NCBI RefSeq assembly: GCF_002024505.1
Contig: NZ_CP019402.1
Coordinates: forward strand, 2,976,001 to 3,040,000
Origin: Plantibacter flavus
GTDB taxonomy: Bacteria > Actinomycetota > Actinomycetes > Actinomycetales > Microbacteriaceae
Direction: 5' to 3'
DNA length: 64,000 bases
The first letter of the stretch is position 1. Every line of letters starts with the position of its first letter. A model generated the notes under the pieces. That model was not told the origin of the DNA. It saw only the letters and a list, made by a program, of their open reading frames with translations, and made no database searches. The position numbers were made by a program, and so were the translations under genes. Shown piece by piece: positions 1 through 8,759 of this stretch.

Positions 1-1
1 C

Positions 2-640
2 CAGCTCGGCGGCGCGCTCCTCGTCGCCGGACTGCTCACCGCCCTCCCCCGGGCCCGCGAGCTCGTCAAGACGCTGTACCTCCTGCCCGCCGTCATCTCG
101 ACGGTCGCGATCGCCATCCTGTTCCAGCGGCTGTACGCGCTCGAACCGGTCGGGCTGATCAACCAGCTGCTCGCGTGGGTCGGACTCGGCGACCTCCAGA
201 CGGCCTGGCTGTCGAACGTGCAGACCGTCCTCGCCGCGGTGTCGATCCCGGAGGGCTGGCGGTTCACCGGCCTGTACATGCTCATCATCTACGCCGCCCT
301 CATGGCCGTGCCCCGCGACCTCGAGGAGGCCGCCCGGCTGGACGGCGCCTCCTGGTGGCAGATCTTCTGGCGGATCCGCTTCCCGTACATCCGGCCGGTG
401 TGGATCACGACGACGGTCATGGCGACCACCTTCGCCCTCCGCGGCTTCGACATCCCCTACCTGCTGACGAACGGCGGGCCCGGTCAGTCGTCCGAGCTGC
501 TGACCACCTACATGTACAAGACGGCGTTCGTCCACACGGATTACGGCTACGCCAGCGCGATCTCCATGTTCATCGTCGTCGAGTGTCTCGTCGCCGTCGG
601 CCTCATCTTCCTGCTGCTCCGACGGAAGGACAAGTCATGA
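2..640 (+). CDS. Sugar ABC transporter permease, MalF/UgpA type (5' truncated)
   Basis: Membrane subunit of a CUT1-type carbohydrate importer. Only the last 212 residues lie in the window; the reading frame is open from the first bases, so the start is upstream. Visible are several hydrophobic helices and the EAA loop that contacts the ATPase ([15 protein letters not shown], about residue 108 of the visible part), followed by the usual NGGPG turn. It ends in an ATGA overlap with the second permease, so the two are translationally coupled. A binding-protein gene would be expected just upstream. The substrate is inferred from the GH32 genes downstream to be a fructan oligosaccharide or difructose anhydride; the permease alone does not show this. 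Confidence 0.93.
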   Translation, partial: QLGGALLVAGLLTALPRARELVKTLYLLPAVISTVAIAILFQRLYALEPVGLINQLLAWVGLGDLQTAWLSNVQTVLAAVSIPEGWRFTGLYMLIIYAALMAVPRDLEEAARLDGASWWQIFWRIRFPYIRPVWITTTVMATTFALRGFDIPYLLTNGGPGQSSELLTTYMYKTAFVHTDYGYASAISMFIVVECLVAVGLIFLLLRRKDKS

Positions 641-1551
641 CCGCCACCCTCCCCGCCCGGCCGACCGAACACGTCGCGCCCCCGGCGGCGTCGACACCGA
701 AGCGGAAGCCCCGGCACACCCCGCGCGTGCGGGTGCAGCGGACGATCCTCACCGGGACCGTCGTCGCGATCGTGCTCGTCCAGGTCTACCCGCTCGTCTG
801 GTTGCTGGTCACGAGCTTCCGGACGGCGGCCGACTTCGCCGGTGGCAACCCCTTCGCGCTGCCGTCCGAGTGGACGCTCGACAACTACGCCAGAGCGTTC
901 TCGACCGGCAACCTCGGGCTGAACATCGTCAACAGCCTGATCGTCACCCTCGGGTCGAGTGCCCTGATCGTCATCGCCGGCATGATGGCGGCGTACGCGC
1001 TCCAGGTCCTCGGGTTCCGGTTCAGCGGGCTCGTCCGTGGTCTGTTCCTCCTCGGCATCATCGTGCCCGTGCAGATCGCGCTCGTCCCCCTGTTCATCGA
1101 CTACTCGCAGGTCGGTCTGCTCGACACCCACCTGTCGATGATCATCCCGCTGGCGGCGTTCGCACTGCCGATGGCCGTGTACCTGTTCTCGTCGTTCTAC
1201 GAGTACATCCCGAGGGAGATGTACGAGGCCGCGTCGCTCGACGGGGCGGGTCCGTACCGGATCTTCGGCCAGATCACGTTCCCGCTCTCGGTCAACACGA
1301 TCATCACCGTCGTGCTCGTCAACAGCATCTTCATCTGGAACGACTTCATCTTCGCGAACACCTTCGTGCTCTCCGACGGATTGAAGACCATCCCGCTCGG
1401 CCTGCAGAACTACATCGGGGCGATGGGGAACACTGATTGGACGGCGACGTTCGCCGCCGTCTGCGTCACGGTCACACCGCTGCTGTTGGTGTTCCTCGTG
1501 TTGAACAAAGCGATGATCAGCGGCCTCGAGAGCGGAGCGACCAAGGGATGA
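637..1551 (+). CDS. Sugar ABC transporter permease, MalG type
   Basis: Second membrane subunit of the same importer, 304 residues, about the usual MalG length. A cytoplasmic N-terminus of about 40 residues precedes six hydrophobic helices; the EAA loop reads [15 protein letters not shown] and lies about two thirds along. The start chosen is the ATG that overlaps the stop of the first permease (ATGA), giving a normal MalG N-terminus rather than a long Arg/Pro-rich extension. It ends in another ATGA overlap with the LacI gene. No ATPase gene follows, so the pair probably uses a shared MsiK-type ATPase encoded elsewhere. Confidence 0.93.
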   Translation: MTATLPARPTEHVAPPAASTPKRKPRHTPRVRVQRTILTGTVVAIVLVQVYPLVWLLVTSFRTAADFAGGNPFALPSEWTLDNYARAFSTGNLGLNIVNSLIVTLGSSALIVIAGMMAAYALQVLGFRFSGLVRGLFLLGIIVPVQIALVPLFIDYSQVGLLDTHLSMIIPLAAFALPMAVYLFSSFYEYIPREMYEAASLDGAGPYRIFGQITFPLSVNTIITVVLVNSIFIWNDFIFANTFVLSDGLKTIPLGLQNYIGAMGNTDWTATFAAVCVTVTPLLLVFLVLNKAMISGLESGATKG

Positions 1552-2588
1552 GCAGCACCGACCAGCCGAAGCCCGGCGCGGACCACCCGAAGAACACCTC
1601 GGGCATCACGATGCGCGACGTCGCGAAGGCCGCCGGCGTCTCCGTGGCGACCGTCTCGCACGTCGTCAACGACAAGCCGGGGTCGCGGATCGGCGAGGAC
1701 GCCAAACGTCGGGTGCACGAGGCGGTGGCGGAGCTCGGCTACCGGCCGAACGCCCTCGCGAAGACGCTGTCCCAGGGGCACTCCCGGTTCATCGGCCTCG
1801 TCGCCGACGCGATCGCGACGACCCCGTTCGCCGGCCAGATCATCCACGGCGCCCAGGACGAGGCGTGGCGCCACGGCTACGTCCTGCTCGTCGCCAACAC
1901 CGACGGCAACACGGCCGCCGAGGAGGAGGCGATCGCGATGATGCTCGAGCACCAGGTCCGCGGGATTCTGTACTCCACCTGGTTCCACCATGAGATCACC
2001 GTGCCCGAGGCACTCCTCCAGACCGACACCGTGCTCGTGGACTGCTACGCCGCGGGCAGCGGGCTCCCGGCCGTCGTGCCCGACGAGGTGCAGGGCGGGC
2101 GGACCGCGACCGAGGCGCTGCTCGCGGCCGGCCACCGACGGATCGCGTTCGTCAATACGACGACCCCCTCACCGGCGCAGACCGGCCGGCTCGCCGGGTA
2201 CCGCTCGGCGCTGCAGGCGGCGGGAGTGGCGTTCGACGACGCCCTCGTGTTCCCGGCCTCACCGGAGCAGGAGGGTGGGTACGCGGCGACCGCCGAGGTC
2301 GTCGACTCAGGCGCCACCGCGGTCTTCTGCCACAACGACCGCGTGGCGATGGGACTCTACGACGGGCTGCGCGAGCGCGGACTGCGGATCCCCGACGACA
2401 TGGCCGTCATGGGGTTCGACAACCAGGACGTCATCGCCGCCCACCTCCGGCCGCCGCTGTCGACGGTCGCCCTCCCCCACTACGAGCTCGGAGCGGCCGG
2501 CGTCCGTCGGCTGCTCGGTCTCGACGCCGCGCTGCCCGCCGGGCCGCAGCTCATCGCCTGCCCGGCCGTCCCGCGGCACTCCGTCTGA
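1548..2588 (+). CDS. LacI-family transcriptional regulator of the levan locus
   Basis: A 346-residue regulator: N-terminal LacI helix-turn-helix with hinge helix (TMRDVAKAAGVSVATVSHVV, residues about 21-70, after a 20-residue polar extension) and a periplasmic-binding-protein-like effector domain (about 75-340). It lies inside the operon, overlapping the upstream permease by ATGA and followed after 10 bases by a GH32 gene, so it is probably autoregulated and controls levan use. Its operator is not visible because the operon promoter lies outside the window. The inducer is inferred to be a fructose disaccharide or anhydride. Confidence 0.9.
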   Translation: MSSTDQPKPGADHPKNTSGITMRDVAKAAGVSVATVSHVVNDKPGSRIGEDAKRRVHEAVAELGYRPNALAKTLSQGHSRFIGLVADAIATTPFAGQIIHGAQDEAWRHGYVLLVANTDGNTAAEEEAIAMMLEHQVRGILYSTWFHHEITVPEALLQTDTVLVDCYAAGSGLPAVVPDEVQGGRTATEALLAAGHRRIAFVNTTTPSPAQTGRLAGYRSALQAAGVAFDDALVFPASPEQEGGYAATAEVVDSGATAVFCHNDRVAMGLYDGLRERGLRIPDDMAVMGFDNQDVIAAHLRPPLSTVALPHYELGAAGVRRLLGLDAALPAGPQLIACPAVPRHSV

Positions 2589-2598
2589 GGGCGCGACC

Positions 2599-4041
2599 GT
2601 GCACGACGAGCAGCACGCCCTTCCACGGCCCGGCTTCCACCTGACGCCACAGCGGAACTGGATGAACGACCCGAACGGCTTGGTCTTCCATCACGGGCGG
2701 TGGCACGCGTTCTTCCAGTACAACCCGGAGGGTGGCGACTGGGGCAACATGAGCTGGGGTCACGCCTCGAGCGTCGACCTGCAGCACTGGGACGAGCATC
2801 CGGTAGCCCTGCGGTACACCGCCGAGGAGCAGGTGTACTCGGGATCCGTGGTCGCCGCGGGTCCCGACGGGCGCCTCACGGCGTACTACACGAGCGTGTC
2901 CACCGACGGTCGGCAGGCGCAGTCCCGGGCGACCAGTGACGACGACGGGCTCACCTGGCAGCGCGACCCGGAGAACCCGATCCTCGACCGCGGCTCGCAC
3001 GCCTTCCGCGACCCGAAGATCATCCGGTACGAGGACGCCGCGGGTTTCCGCTGGATCATGCTCACGGTGGAGGCCGTGGAGCGTCAGGTCCTCGTGTACT
3101 CCTCCACCGACCTCCGCACCTGGGAGCACCTCAGCACCGTCGGTCCCGTCGGTCCCACCGGCGTCGTGTGGGAGTGCCCCGACCTCATCCGGCTCGCGGT
3201 CGACGGACGCCCGGACGAGGTCCGGTGGGTCCTGCTCCTCAGCACCAACCCGGTCGGCGACGTGCAGGACCCGGACGGGTCGTCGATGAGCTATCTCGTC
3301 GGCGACTTCGACGGCTCGGTGTTCACGCCTGAGCGGGCCGAGCTGCAGCGGCTCGACCACGGTCGGGACTTCTACGCGGCGGTCGGGTTCGACCGCGCTC
3401 CGGACGGTGAAGCGGTGATCCTCGGTTGGATGGGCAACTGGCGCTACGCCGCCGACCTCCCCGCCTCGCCATGGCGGGGCGCGATGTCGCTCCCGAGACG
3501 CCTGTCCTTGACCGCGGTCGACGGCGAGCCACGACTCGTGCAGGAGCCACCGGCCTTCGTCAGGGAACGACTGGCCGCGATCGACCCGACGACCGTCGCC
3601 GTGTCCTCGGACGCCGTCGACCTGGTGCTCGAGGGTGACGGCGTGGTCGAGTTGCGCTGGGATCCGTCGGTCACGGGTGAGTTGCGGCTCCGGCTGACGG
3701 CCGACACCGACGGTGCGGTCCTCATCGTCCACGACCCGGCGACGGCGTCACTCTCCGTCACCCGGTCGGGCGGTGCCATGGACGCGGTGCACCCCGACTT
3801 CGCCTCCACGAGCATCGTTCCGCTCGTCGGCGACCCGCCGGCTCGACTCCTCCTGAGCCTCGACGGCCCGCTGCTCGAGCTGTTCGTCGACGGCGGTCTC
3901 GCCACCGTCTCCGACCTCGTCATCCTCGGGAGCGGACGACCGACGCTGACCCTCGCGAGCGAACGCGCCAGTCCCGTCTCGGTGGCCGTCGCCGTCCTCG
4001 ACCGGGCGCCCGCCACCGACCAGGTGCACGCGCTCGCCTGA
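2599..4041 (+). CDS. GH32 beta-fructosidase, cytosolic
   Basis: Glycoside hydrolase family 32 enzyme of 480 residues without a signal peptide, so it should act inside the cell on imported fructo-oligosaccharides. The family triad is complete: nucleophile Asp24 in WMNDPNG, transition-state stabiliser Asp138 in FRDPK and acid/base Glu192 in WECPD. A five-bladed propeller (about 15-320) is followed by the C-terminal beta-sandwich. GTG start 10 bases after the LacI stop; this start places WMNDPNG at residue 21, normal for sucrose/levanase-type enzymes. Next to a levan fructotransferase gene, a role in opening difructose anhydride IV or cleaving levanbiose is plausible but not proven by sequence. 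Confidence 0.9.
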   Translation: MHDEQHALPRPGFHLTPQRNWMNDPNGLVFHHGRWHAFFQYNPEGGDWGNMSWGHASSVDLQHWDEHPVALRYTAEEQVYSGSVVAAGPDGRLTAYYTSVSTDGRQAQSRATSDDDGLTWQRDPENPILDRGSHAFRDPKIIRYEDAAGFRWIMLTVEAVERQVLVYSSTDLRTWEHLSTVGPVGPTGVVWECPDLIRLAVDGRPDEVRWVLLLSTNPVGDVQDPDGSSMSYLVGDFDGSVFTPERAELQRLDHGRDFYAAVGFDRAPDGEAVILGWMGNWRYAADLPASPWRGAMSLPRRLSLTAVDGEPRLVQEPPAFVRERLAAIDPTTVAVSSDAVDLVLEGDGVVELRWDPSVTGELRLRLTADTDGAVLIVHDPATASLSVTRSGGAMDAVHPDFASTSIVPLVGDPPARLLLSLDGPLLELFVDGGLATVSDLVILGSGRPTLTLASERASPVSVAVAVLDRAPATDQVHALA

Positions 4042-4122
4042 GCAGTCCTCCACCGCACGATCCAGCACCATCCCGCCACGGGTGCCTTCGGCGCGCCCGC
4101 GGCACCGACGAAAGGAACAGCA
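4042..4122 (+). other. Intergenic hairpin between two GH32 genes
   Basis: An 81-base gap. GGTGCC at 4081 pairs with GGCACC ending at 4106, and CGG/CCG inside the loop can extend the stem. There is no T-run. It may act as an mRNA stabiliser or a partial terminator separating cytosolic and secreted enzymes. A ribosome binding site (AAAGGAA) follows just before the next ATG. Confidence 0.35.
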
Positions 4123-5700
4123 ATGACGCACGACCTCTCCCGCCGGACCGTCCTCCAGGGCGGCGGCCTCGGGGCGCTCGCCCTGTTCGCGAGTACCGGC
4201 ACGCCCCTCGCCGCCCAGGCGGCGACCACCGCCCAGGCGCAGGCCTCCCTCAGATCGGTGTTCCACATGACGCCGCCGTCGGGGTGGCTCTGCGACCCGC
4301 AACGACCGGTGTTCACGAACGGCGCATACCAGCTGTACTACCTGCACTCCGGCCAGAACAACGGTCCGGGCGGTTGGGATCACGCGACGACGACCGACGG
4401 CGTCGCCTTCACCCACCATGGGACCGTCATGCCGCTGCAGCCGGACTTCCCGGTGTGGTCGGGTTCCGCCGTCGTCGACACCGCGAACACCGCCGGCTTC
4501 GGGGCGGGTGCGGTCATCGCACTCGCGACGCAGCCCACGGACGGCGTCCGGAAGTACCAGGAGCAGTACCTCTACTGGTCGACGGACGGCGGCTTCACGT
4601 TCACGATGCTCCCCGACCCGGTGATCGTGAACACCGACGGACGTGCGGCCCAGACCCCGGCGGAGATCGAGAACGCTGAGTGGTTCCGGGACCCGAAGGT
4701 CCACTGGGACGCGGCCAGGAACGAATGGGTGTGCGTCATCGGCCGGGCGCGCTACGCGGCCTTCTACACCTCGCCCGACCTCACGACGTGGCAGTTGCAG
4801 CACAACTTCGACTTCCCGAACCACGACCTCGGTGGCATCGAGTGCCCGGACCTGTTCCAGATGCGAGCGGGCGACGGCAGCTGGCACTGGGTCTTGGGCG
4901 CCAGCATGGACGCCTACTCGATCGGCCTGCCGATGACCTACGCCTACTGGACGGGCACGTGGGACGGGACGCGGTTCACCGCCGACGACCTCACCCCGCA
5001 GTGGCTGGACTGGGGCTGGGATTGGTATGCCGCCGTCACCTGGCCGAAGGCGGAGACGCCCGACGACCGCCGGCTCGCGATCGCGTGGATGAACAACTGG
5101 AAGTACGCGGCCCGCGACGTCCCCACCGACGCCTCGGACGGCTACAACGGCCAGAACTCCGTCGTCCGGGAGCTACGACTCGAGGCGCAGTCCGGTGGTC
5201 GGTACAGCCTGCTCAGTTCACCCGTGGACGCTTTGGCCGGGTATGCGACCTCCACCGTCTCCCTCCCGGACCAGACCGTCACCGGGAGCGCCGTCCTGCC
5301 CTGGAGCGGCCGGGCGTACGAGATCGAACTCGACCTCACCTGGGACACCGCGACCAATGTCGGTCTCTCCGTCGGTCGTTCGGCGGACGGCTCTCGCCAC
5401 ACCAACATCGGGAAGGCCGGGGCCGAGCTCTACGTCGACCGCGCACCGTCCGACCTGGCGGGCTTCTCGCTGCAGCCGTACACCCGGGCCGCAGCACCGA
5501 TCGACGCGGCTGCACGCTCGGTCCATCTGCGGGTCTTCGTCGACACGCAGAGCGTGGAGGTCTTCGTCAACGCCGGTCACACCGTCGTCTCGCAGCAGGT
5601 GCACTTCGCCGAGGGCGACACGGGGATCTCGCTCTACACCGACGGCGGACCGTTGACCGCCTCGGCGATCACGATCCGCGAGTTCGGCACGGCGATCTGA
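4123..5700 (+). CDS. lftA: Levan fructotransferase (GH32, DFA IV-forming), Tat-exported
   Basis: 525-residue secreted GH32 enzyme. The N-terminus has a twin-arginine signal (SRRTVLQGG, hydrophobic stretch, cleavage near AQAA), so it is exported folded. The nucleophile motif is WLCDPQRP (Asp58) instead of the usual WMNDPNG; stabiliser Asp190 in FRDPK and acid/base Glu240 in ECPD are intact. The sequence resembles, in my recollection very closely, the Arthrobacter levan fructotransferases that turn levan into di-D-fructose 2,6':6,2' dianhydride (DFA IV) by intramolecular transfer. AAAGGAA ribosome site 7 bases before the ATG. Its place in an operon with an importer and a cytosolic GH32 fits a secrete-import-hydrolyse route. 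Alternative: an exo-levanase producing levanbiose. Confidence 0.82.
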   Translation: MTHDLSRRTVLQGGGLGALALFASTGTPLAAQAATTAQAQASLRSVFHMTPPSGWLCDPQRPVFTNGAYQLYYLHSGQNNGPGGWDHATTTDGVAFTHHGTVMPLQPDFPVWSGSAVVDTANTAGFGAGAVIALATQPTDGVRKYQEQYLYWSTDGGFTFTMLPDPVIVNTDGRAAQTPAEIENAEWFRDPKVHWDAARNEWVCVIGRARYAAFYTSPDLTTWQLQHNFDFPNHDLGGIECPDLFQMRAGDGSWHWVLGASMDAYSIGLPMTYAYWTGTWDGTRFTADDLTPQWLDWGWDWYAAVTWPKAETPDDRRLAIAWMNNWKYAARDVPTDASDGYNGQNSVVRELRLEAQSGGRYSLLSSPVDALAGYATSTVSLPDQTVTGSAVLPWSGRAYEIELDLTWDTATNVGLSVGRSADGSRHTNIGKAGAELYVDRAPSDLAGFSLQPYTRAAAPIDAAARSVHLRVFVDTQSVEVFVNAGHTVVSQQVHFAEGDTGISLYTDGGPLTASAITIREFGTAI

Positions 5701-5735
5701 GGCCAGCGCGCGCATCCATACGTCAGGATGGACGG

Positions 5736-6323
5736 ATGGATCTGCAGAACCTGGTCGAACACGGACGTTGGACGACAGCCCCTGCGGCGGTGACGACGGA
5801 GCCGGACGGTTCCCTGCTCGTCACCGCCGTCGAGGGAAGTGACGCCTGGCGGCACACCTCGTACGGTTTCGTCCACGACACGGAGCACGCGCTGATCGCG
5901 CCGATGCAGCGACGGGCGGCGGTCGAGGTGTCGTTCGTCCTCCACGGCTCCGAGCAGTTCGATCAGGCCGGCGTGTTCCTCCGCGCCTCCGAGTCGACGT
6001 GGATCAAGGCCGGGGTCGAGGTGTCCGACGGGGTCGCCCAGCTCGGCGCGGTCGTCACGCACGGCACCTCCGACTGGTCGGTGGCACCGGTCCCCGATTG
6101 GCTCGGACGAACGGTCACGGTGCGCGCGAGCCGCGACGGCGACGCCGTGACCGTGCGCGCGCGGGTGGACGACGAGGACTGGCGACTGGTCCGCGTCGCC
6201 CACCTCGACCCGGAGGCCGACGTCGAGGCGGGACTGTTCTGTGCGGCCCCGACGCGCGCCGGCCTCACGGTCCGGTTCACCGCGGTGCGTCTCGGTCGGC
6301 CGGACGACGCGCTCCACGGCTGA
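5736..6323 (+). CDS. DUF1349 domain protein
   Basis: 195-residue soluble protein of the DUF1349 family (concanavalin-like sandwich). Typical features are the early SLLVTAVEGSDAWR, the central FDQAGVFLRASESTWIKAGVE and late VRASRDGDAV and AGLFCAAP stretches. No signal peptide. It begins 35 bases after the fructotransferase stop on the same strand and is probably the last gene of the levan operon. Its 3' end overlaps the convergent WYL regulator by 47 bases. The family fold often binds sugars, but no reaction is established; a role in levan use is inference from position. Confidence 0.85.
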   Translation: MDLQNLVEHGRWTTAPAAVTTEPDGSLLVTAVEGSDAWRHTSYGFVHDTEHALIAPMQRRAAVEVSFVLHGSEQFDQAGVFLRASESTWIKAGVEVSDGVAQLGAVVTHGTSDWSVAPVPDWLGRTVTVRASRDGDAVTVRARVDDEDWRLVRVAHLDPEADVEAGLFCAAPTRAGLTVRFTAVRLGRPDDALHG

Positions 6324-7284
6324 CCGTCCGTGCGGTCGCGGCGTTGCGCTCGGCGAGCTGCGCGAACGCGGTGACGAGCTCGGGCGGCTCGACGACGTCG
6401 ATGTCGGTGTCGAAGCGGTTCAGGGAGGCGGCGAGCGCCACCCACGACCATGCGCCGGCGGTGTAGCGCGTGCGGTCCGGGCCGAGGGGCTCGGCGATGC
6501 CGTCGCCGACGAACGGTCGGACCGCCTCGAACGGCAGGTGGAGCACGACGGTGCCGACACAGGGCCAGGCGTCGGTCTGCTCGGATCCCTTGAACCTCGC
6601 CGCCACGAACGCCTGCACGTCTCCACCCGGCACCTCACGCGGACGGAACCGCGGTCCGGTCGGCGTCCTCGGCACGATGCGGTCGGCGCGGAAGATCCGC
6701 CAGTCGTCGCGGTCGAGGTCCCAGGCCACGAGGTACCAGTGCCCCTGGGAGGTGACCAGGTGGTGCGGCTCGACGCGCCGAGGCGGTTCCGGGTCGTCGT
6801 CGGATCGCCCGAACCGGAGCACCTCCCGCGCGCGGATGGCCGCGGACAGCGTGAGGAGGACCGGCACGGCCACCTGCGGCGTCGGTCCGTCTCCGGCTCG
6901 GGGCACCGAAGTGACGTCGAGGGCGTCGAGTCGATGCCGCAGCCGCGACGGCAGGACCTGCCGCACGGTCGTCAGCGCTCGGAGCGCCGGCTCCTCGAAC
7001 CCGGATCCCGCGACGGCCGTGGTCTGGAGGGCGACGGTGAGCGCGACGATCTGCTCGTCGTCGAAGAGCAGCGGCGGGAGTTCACTCCCGGCGTCGAGGT
7101 GGTACCCGCCGTCCGGCCCCATCGTGGCCTCGATGCGATACCCCATCTCCCGGAGCCGGTCGACGTCGCGGCGGATCGTGCGGTGGCTGACGTCCAGCCG
7201 GTCGGCGAGCAGGGCACCCGGCCAGTCGCGGCGCGCCTGCAGGAGCGAGAGCAACTGCAGGAGTCTGGAGGTCGGTGAGGCCAT
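6277..7284 (-). CDS. WYL-domain transcriptional regulator (YafY type)
   Basis: 335-residue regulator with an N-terminal HTH_11 winged helix (SRLLQLLSLLQARRDWPG, then LDVSHRTIRRDVDRLREMGY) and a central to C-terminal WYL domain with its namesake region HHLVTSQGHWYLVAWDLDR. WYL domains sense small ligands or nucleic acid. The ATG chosen gives the standard short N-terminus before the helix-turn-helix. It is divergent from a VOC/PhnB-like gene 98 bases away, a common pairing in actinobacteria, and probably controls it and itself. Its 3' end overlaps the DUF1349 gene. Confidence 0.9.
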   Translation of the reverse strand: MASPTSRLLQLLSLLQARRDWPGALLADRLDVSHRTIRRDVDRLREMGYRIEATMGPDGGYHLDAGSELPPLLFDDEQIVALTVALQTTAVAGSGFEEPALRALTTVRQVLPSRLRHRLDALDVTSVPRAGDGPTPQVAVPVLLTLSAAIRAREVLRFGRSDDDPEPPRRVEPHHLVTSQGHWYLVAWDLDRDDWRIFRADRIVPRTPTGPRFRPREVPGGDVQAFVAARFKGSEQTDAWPCVGTVVLHLPFEAVRPFVGDGIAEPLGPDRTRYTAGAWSWVALAASLNRFDTDIDVVEPPELVTAFAQLAERNAATARTVSRGARRPADRDAPR

Positions 7285-7382
7285 GGTGCGAGCGTAGTCC
7301 GAGTGCAGGACACGATCTGTCCTAGACGCCTGGGACAGTGGTGCTCGACCGGGAGGAGCCCGGCACGACTCGAGGAGCACAC

Positions 7383-7841
7383 ATGAGCATCACGACCACG
7401 ACCCACCTCAACTTCCAGGGCGACGCCCGCGCTGCGCTGGAGTTCTACCAGTCCGTCTTCGGCGGGCGGACGACGATCGCGAGCTACAGCGACGTCGGGA
7501 TGCCGAAGGACGCCCCGGGCGCCGACCTGGTCGTCTTCGGTCAGGTCGAATCCGAGGACGGCTTCCGGGTGATGGCGTACGACAGCCCCGGAGCTCCGGC
7601 GGCGTCCCTGATCGGCACCGGAACGACCCGCCGTGAGCACGGGGCGACCGTCACCGGACAGTCCTGCTTCGTCGCGGTGCGTGGCGAGACGCTCGCGGAG
7701 GTCGAGGTGTTCTGGAACCGACTCGTCGTGGGAGGTTCGGTCGTCGAAGAGCTCGCCGCGTCCGCCTGGAGCCCCGGCTTCGGCATGGTGACCGACCGGT
7801 TCGGCGTCACGTGGGTGCTCGACGTGGCGGCGGCCGGCTGA
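7383..7841 (+). CDS. VOC-family PhnB-like protein
   Basis: 152-residue glyoxalase/bleomycin-resistance-fold protein of the PhnB-like (3-demethylubiquinone methyltransferase-like) group. It has paired beta-alpha-beta modules: HLNFQGDARAALEFYQSVFGG at the start and FGMVTDRFGVTWVLDV at the end. Function is unknown; such proteins are often single-substrate enzymes or binding proteins. The ATG follows GAGGAGCACAC, a good ribosome site. Divergent WYL regulator next door suggests local control. A perfect hairpin terminator follows. Confidence 0.85.
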   Translation: MSITTTTHLNFQGDARAALEFYQSVFGGRTTIASYSDVGMPKDAPGADLVVFGQVESEDGFRVMAYDSPGAPAASLIGTGTTRREHGATVTGQSCFVAVRGETLAEVEVFWNRLVVGGSVVEELAASAWSPGFGMVTDRFGVTWVLDVAAAG

Positions 7842-7868
7842 GGCGTCCACGCCCGTCCGGCGAGACAG

Positions 7869-7912
7869 GGAACGGGCCGGTGCGGACGATCACGTCCGCA
7901 CCGGCCCGTTCC
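7869..7912. terminator. Bidirectional hairpin terminator, 20-bp perfect stem
   Basis: GGAACGGGCCGGTGCGGACG and its exact reverse complement separated by a 4-base loop (ATCA). It sits between the convergent VOC and DUF805 genes, 27 bases after one stop and 17 bases from the other, so it can serve both strands. No clear T-run, as is usual in high-GC actinobacteria. Confidence 0.85.
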
Positions 7913-7929
7913 GGTCGTCGGGTTGCGAC

Positions 7930-8520
7930 TCAGCGCACGGTGTCGAACCGCTGACCCTCGGGCTTCGAGGGCAGGAGGAAGAGGACGAGCAGGACGATGC
8001 CGCCGACCGACGGGATGAGCGAGAAGAAGTAGAACGGGCCGGGGAAGTTGGCGTCGTGGAGACGGCGCCAAGCGAGGGCCAGGTTCGGGACGATGGTCGC
8101 CAACCAGATGAGGCCGAGGAGGACGACACCCGTCAGGATCAGCGGAGCAGCCCCGGGGATCTCGAGGATGCCGGGCTGGGTGTAGTAGGTCCGCGAGCCG
8201 GTACTGCTGTCGAACACGACGGCCTCGCGCTGCGCGGCAGCGGATGTCGCGCCGATCAGGACGCCGGTGAAGAACAGGATGTTCGGGATGAGCGTGACGA
8301 GGAAGACGAACAGCGTGACCCACCAGTACTCACTCCGAGAAGCACGGCCGGTGAAGGTCGCGTACTTGCGGAGGTAGCGCTTGACCGCCTGCGGGAACGT
8401 CGCTCCGTAGAGCGGGAGCGTCAGGTCATCCGGGGAGGCGGCGCCGTGGATCGGAGCGGGCGCGTACGGCTGCTTGTACGTCGGCGTCGCGGGGTAGTCA
8501 GGGGTGGCGTTGGAACTCAT
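7930..8520 (-). CDS. DUF805 family membrane protein
   Basis: 196-residue protein. A proline-rich polar N-terminus of about 60 residues is followed by the DUF805 core: ATFTGRASRSEYWW, then hydrophobic helices, the conserved LALAWRRLHDANFPG loop and a final helix (GGIVLLVLFLLP). About four membrane segments. Function is unknown in the family. The ATG is preceded by GAAAGACACC. Convergent with the VOC gene and separated from it by the terminator. Confidence 0.88.
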   Translation of the reverse strand: MSSNATPDYPATPTYKQPYAPAPIHGAASPDDLTLPLYGATFPQAVKRYLRKYATFTGRASRSEYWWVTLFVFLVTLIPNILFFTGVLIGATSAAAQREAVVFDSSTGSRTYYTQPGILEIPGAAPLILTGVVLLGLIWLATIVPNLALAWRRLHDANFPGPFYFFSLIPSVGGIVLLVLFLLPSKPEGQRFDTVR

Positions 8521-8669
8521 GGTGTCTTTCGATCGAGGTACTCGGTAATGAGACCCTGGCATAACACATGTCCACCTCAGAACAACTTGCGCGACCGACC
8601 GACTTCGGGCATGCTCCGCGGTATTTCGGTGATCCTCATCCAGCCCGAGCACCCGCTCCGGCCTCCGGT

Positions 8670-8688
8670 CCTGAGCCTGTCGAAGGGC
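8670..8688 (+). repeat. TGAGCCTGTCGAAGG-type palindromic repeat unit, copy 1
   Basis: CCTGAGCCTGTCGAAGGGC lies in the gap before the DUF222/HNH gene. The same core recurs twice behind that gene. From general knowledge, CTTCGACA(A/G)GCTCAG-like units are frequent intergenic repeats in Micrococcales genomes. Confidence 0.7.
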
Positions 8689-8759
8689 ACACGAGGACCC
8701 TTCCACAACCGACCCGACTCAGCATCTGGAATGTCAGTGGTCCATGGTGGACTCGTCCC

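Noticed and set aside
175..636. Plus-strand frame extending the MalG gene upstream to position 175
   Set aside because: The added sequence is Arg/Pro/His-rich and overlaps the first permease in another frame; the ATGA start gives a normal MalG protein.
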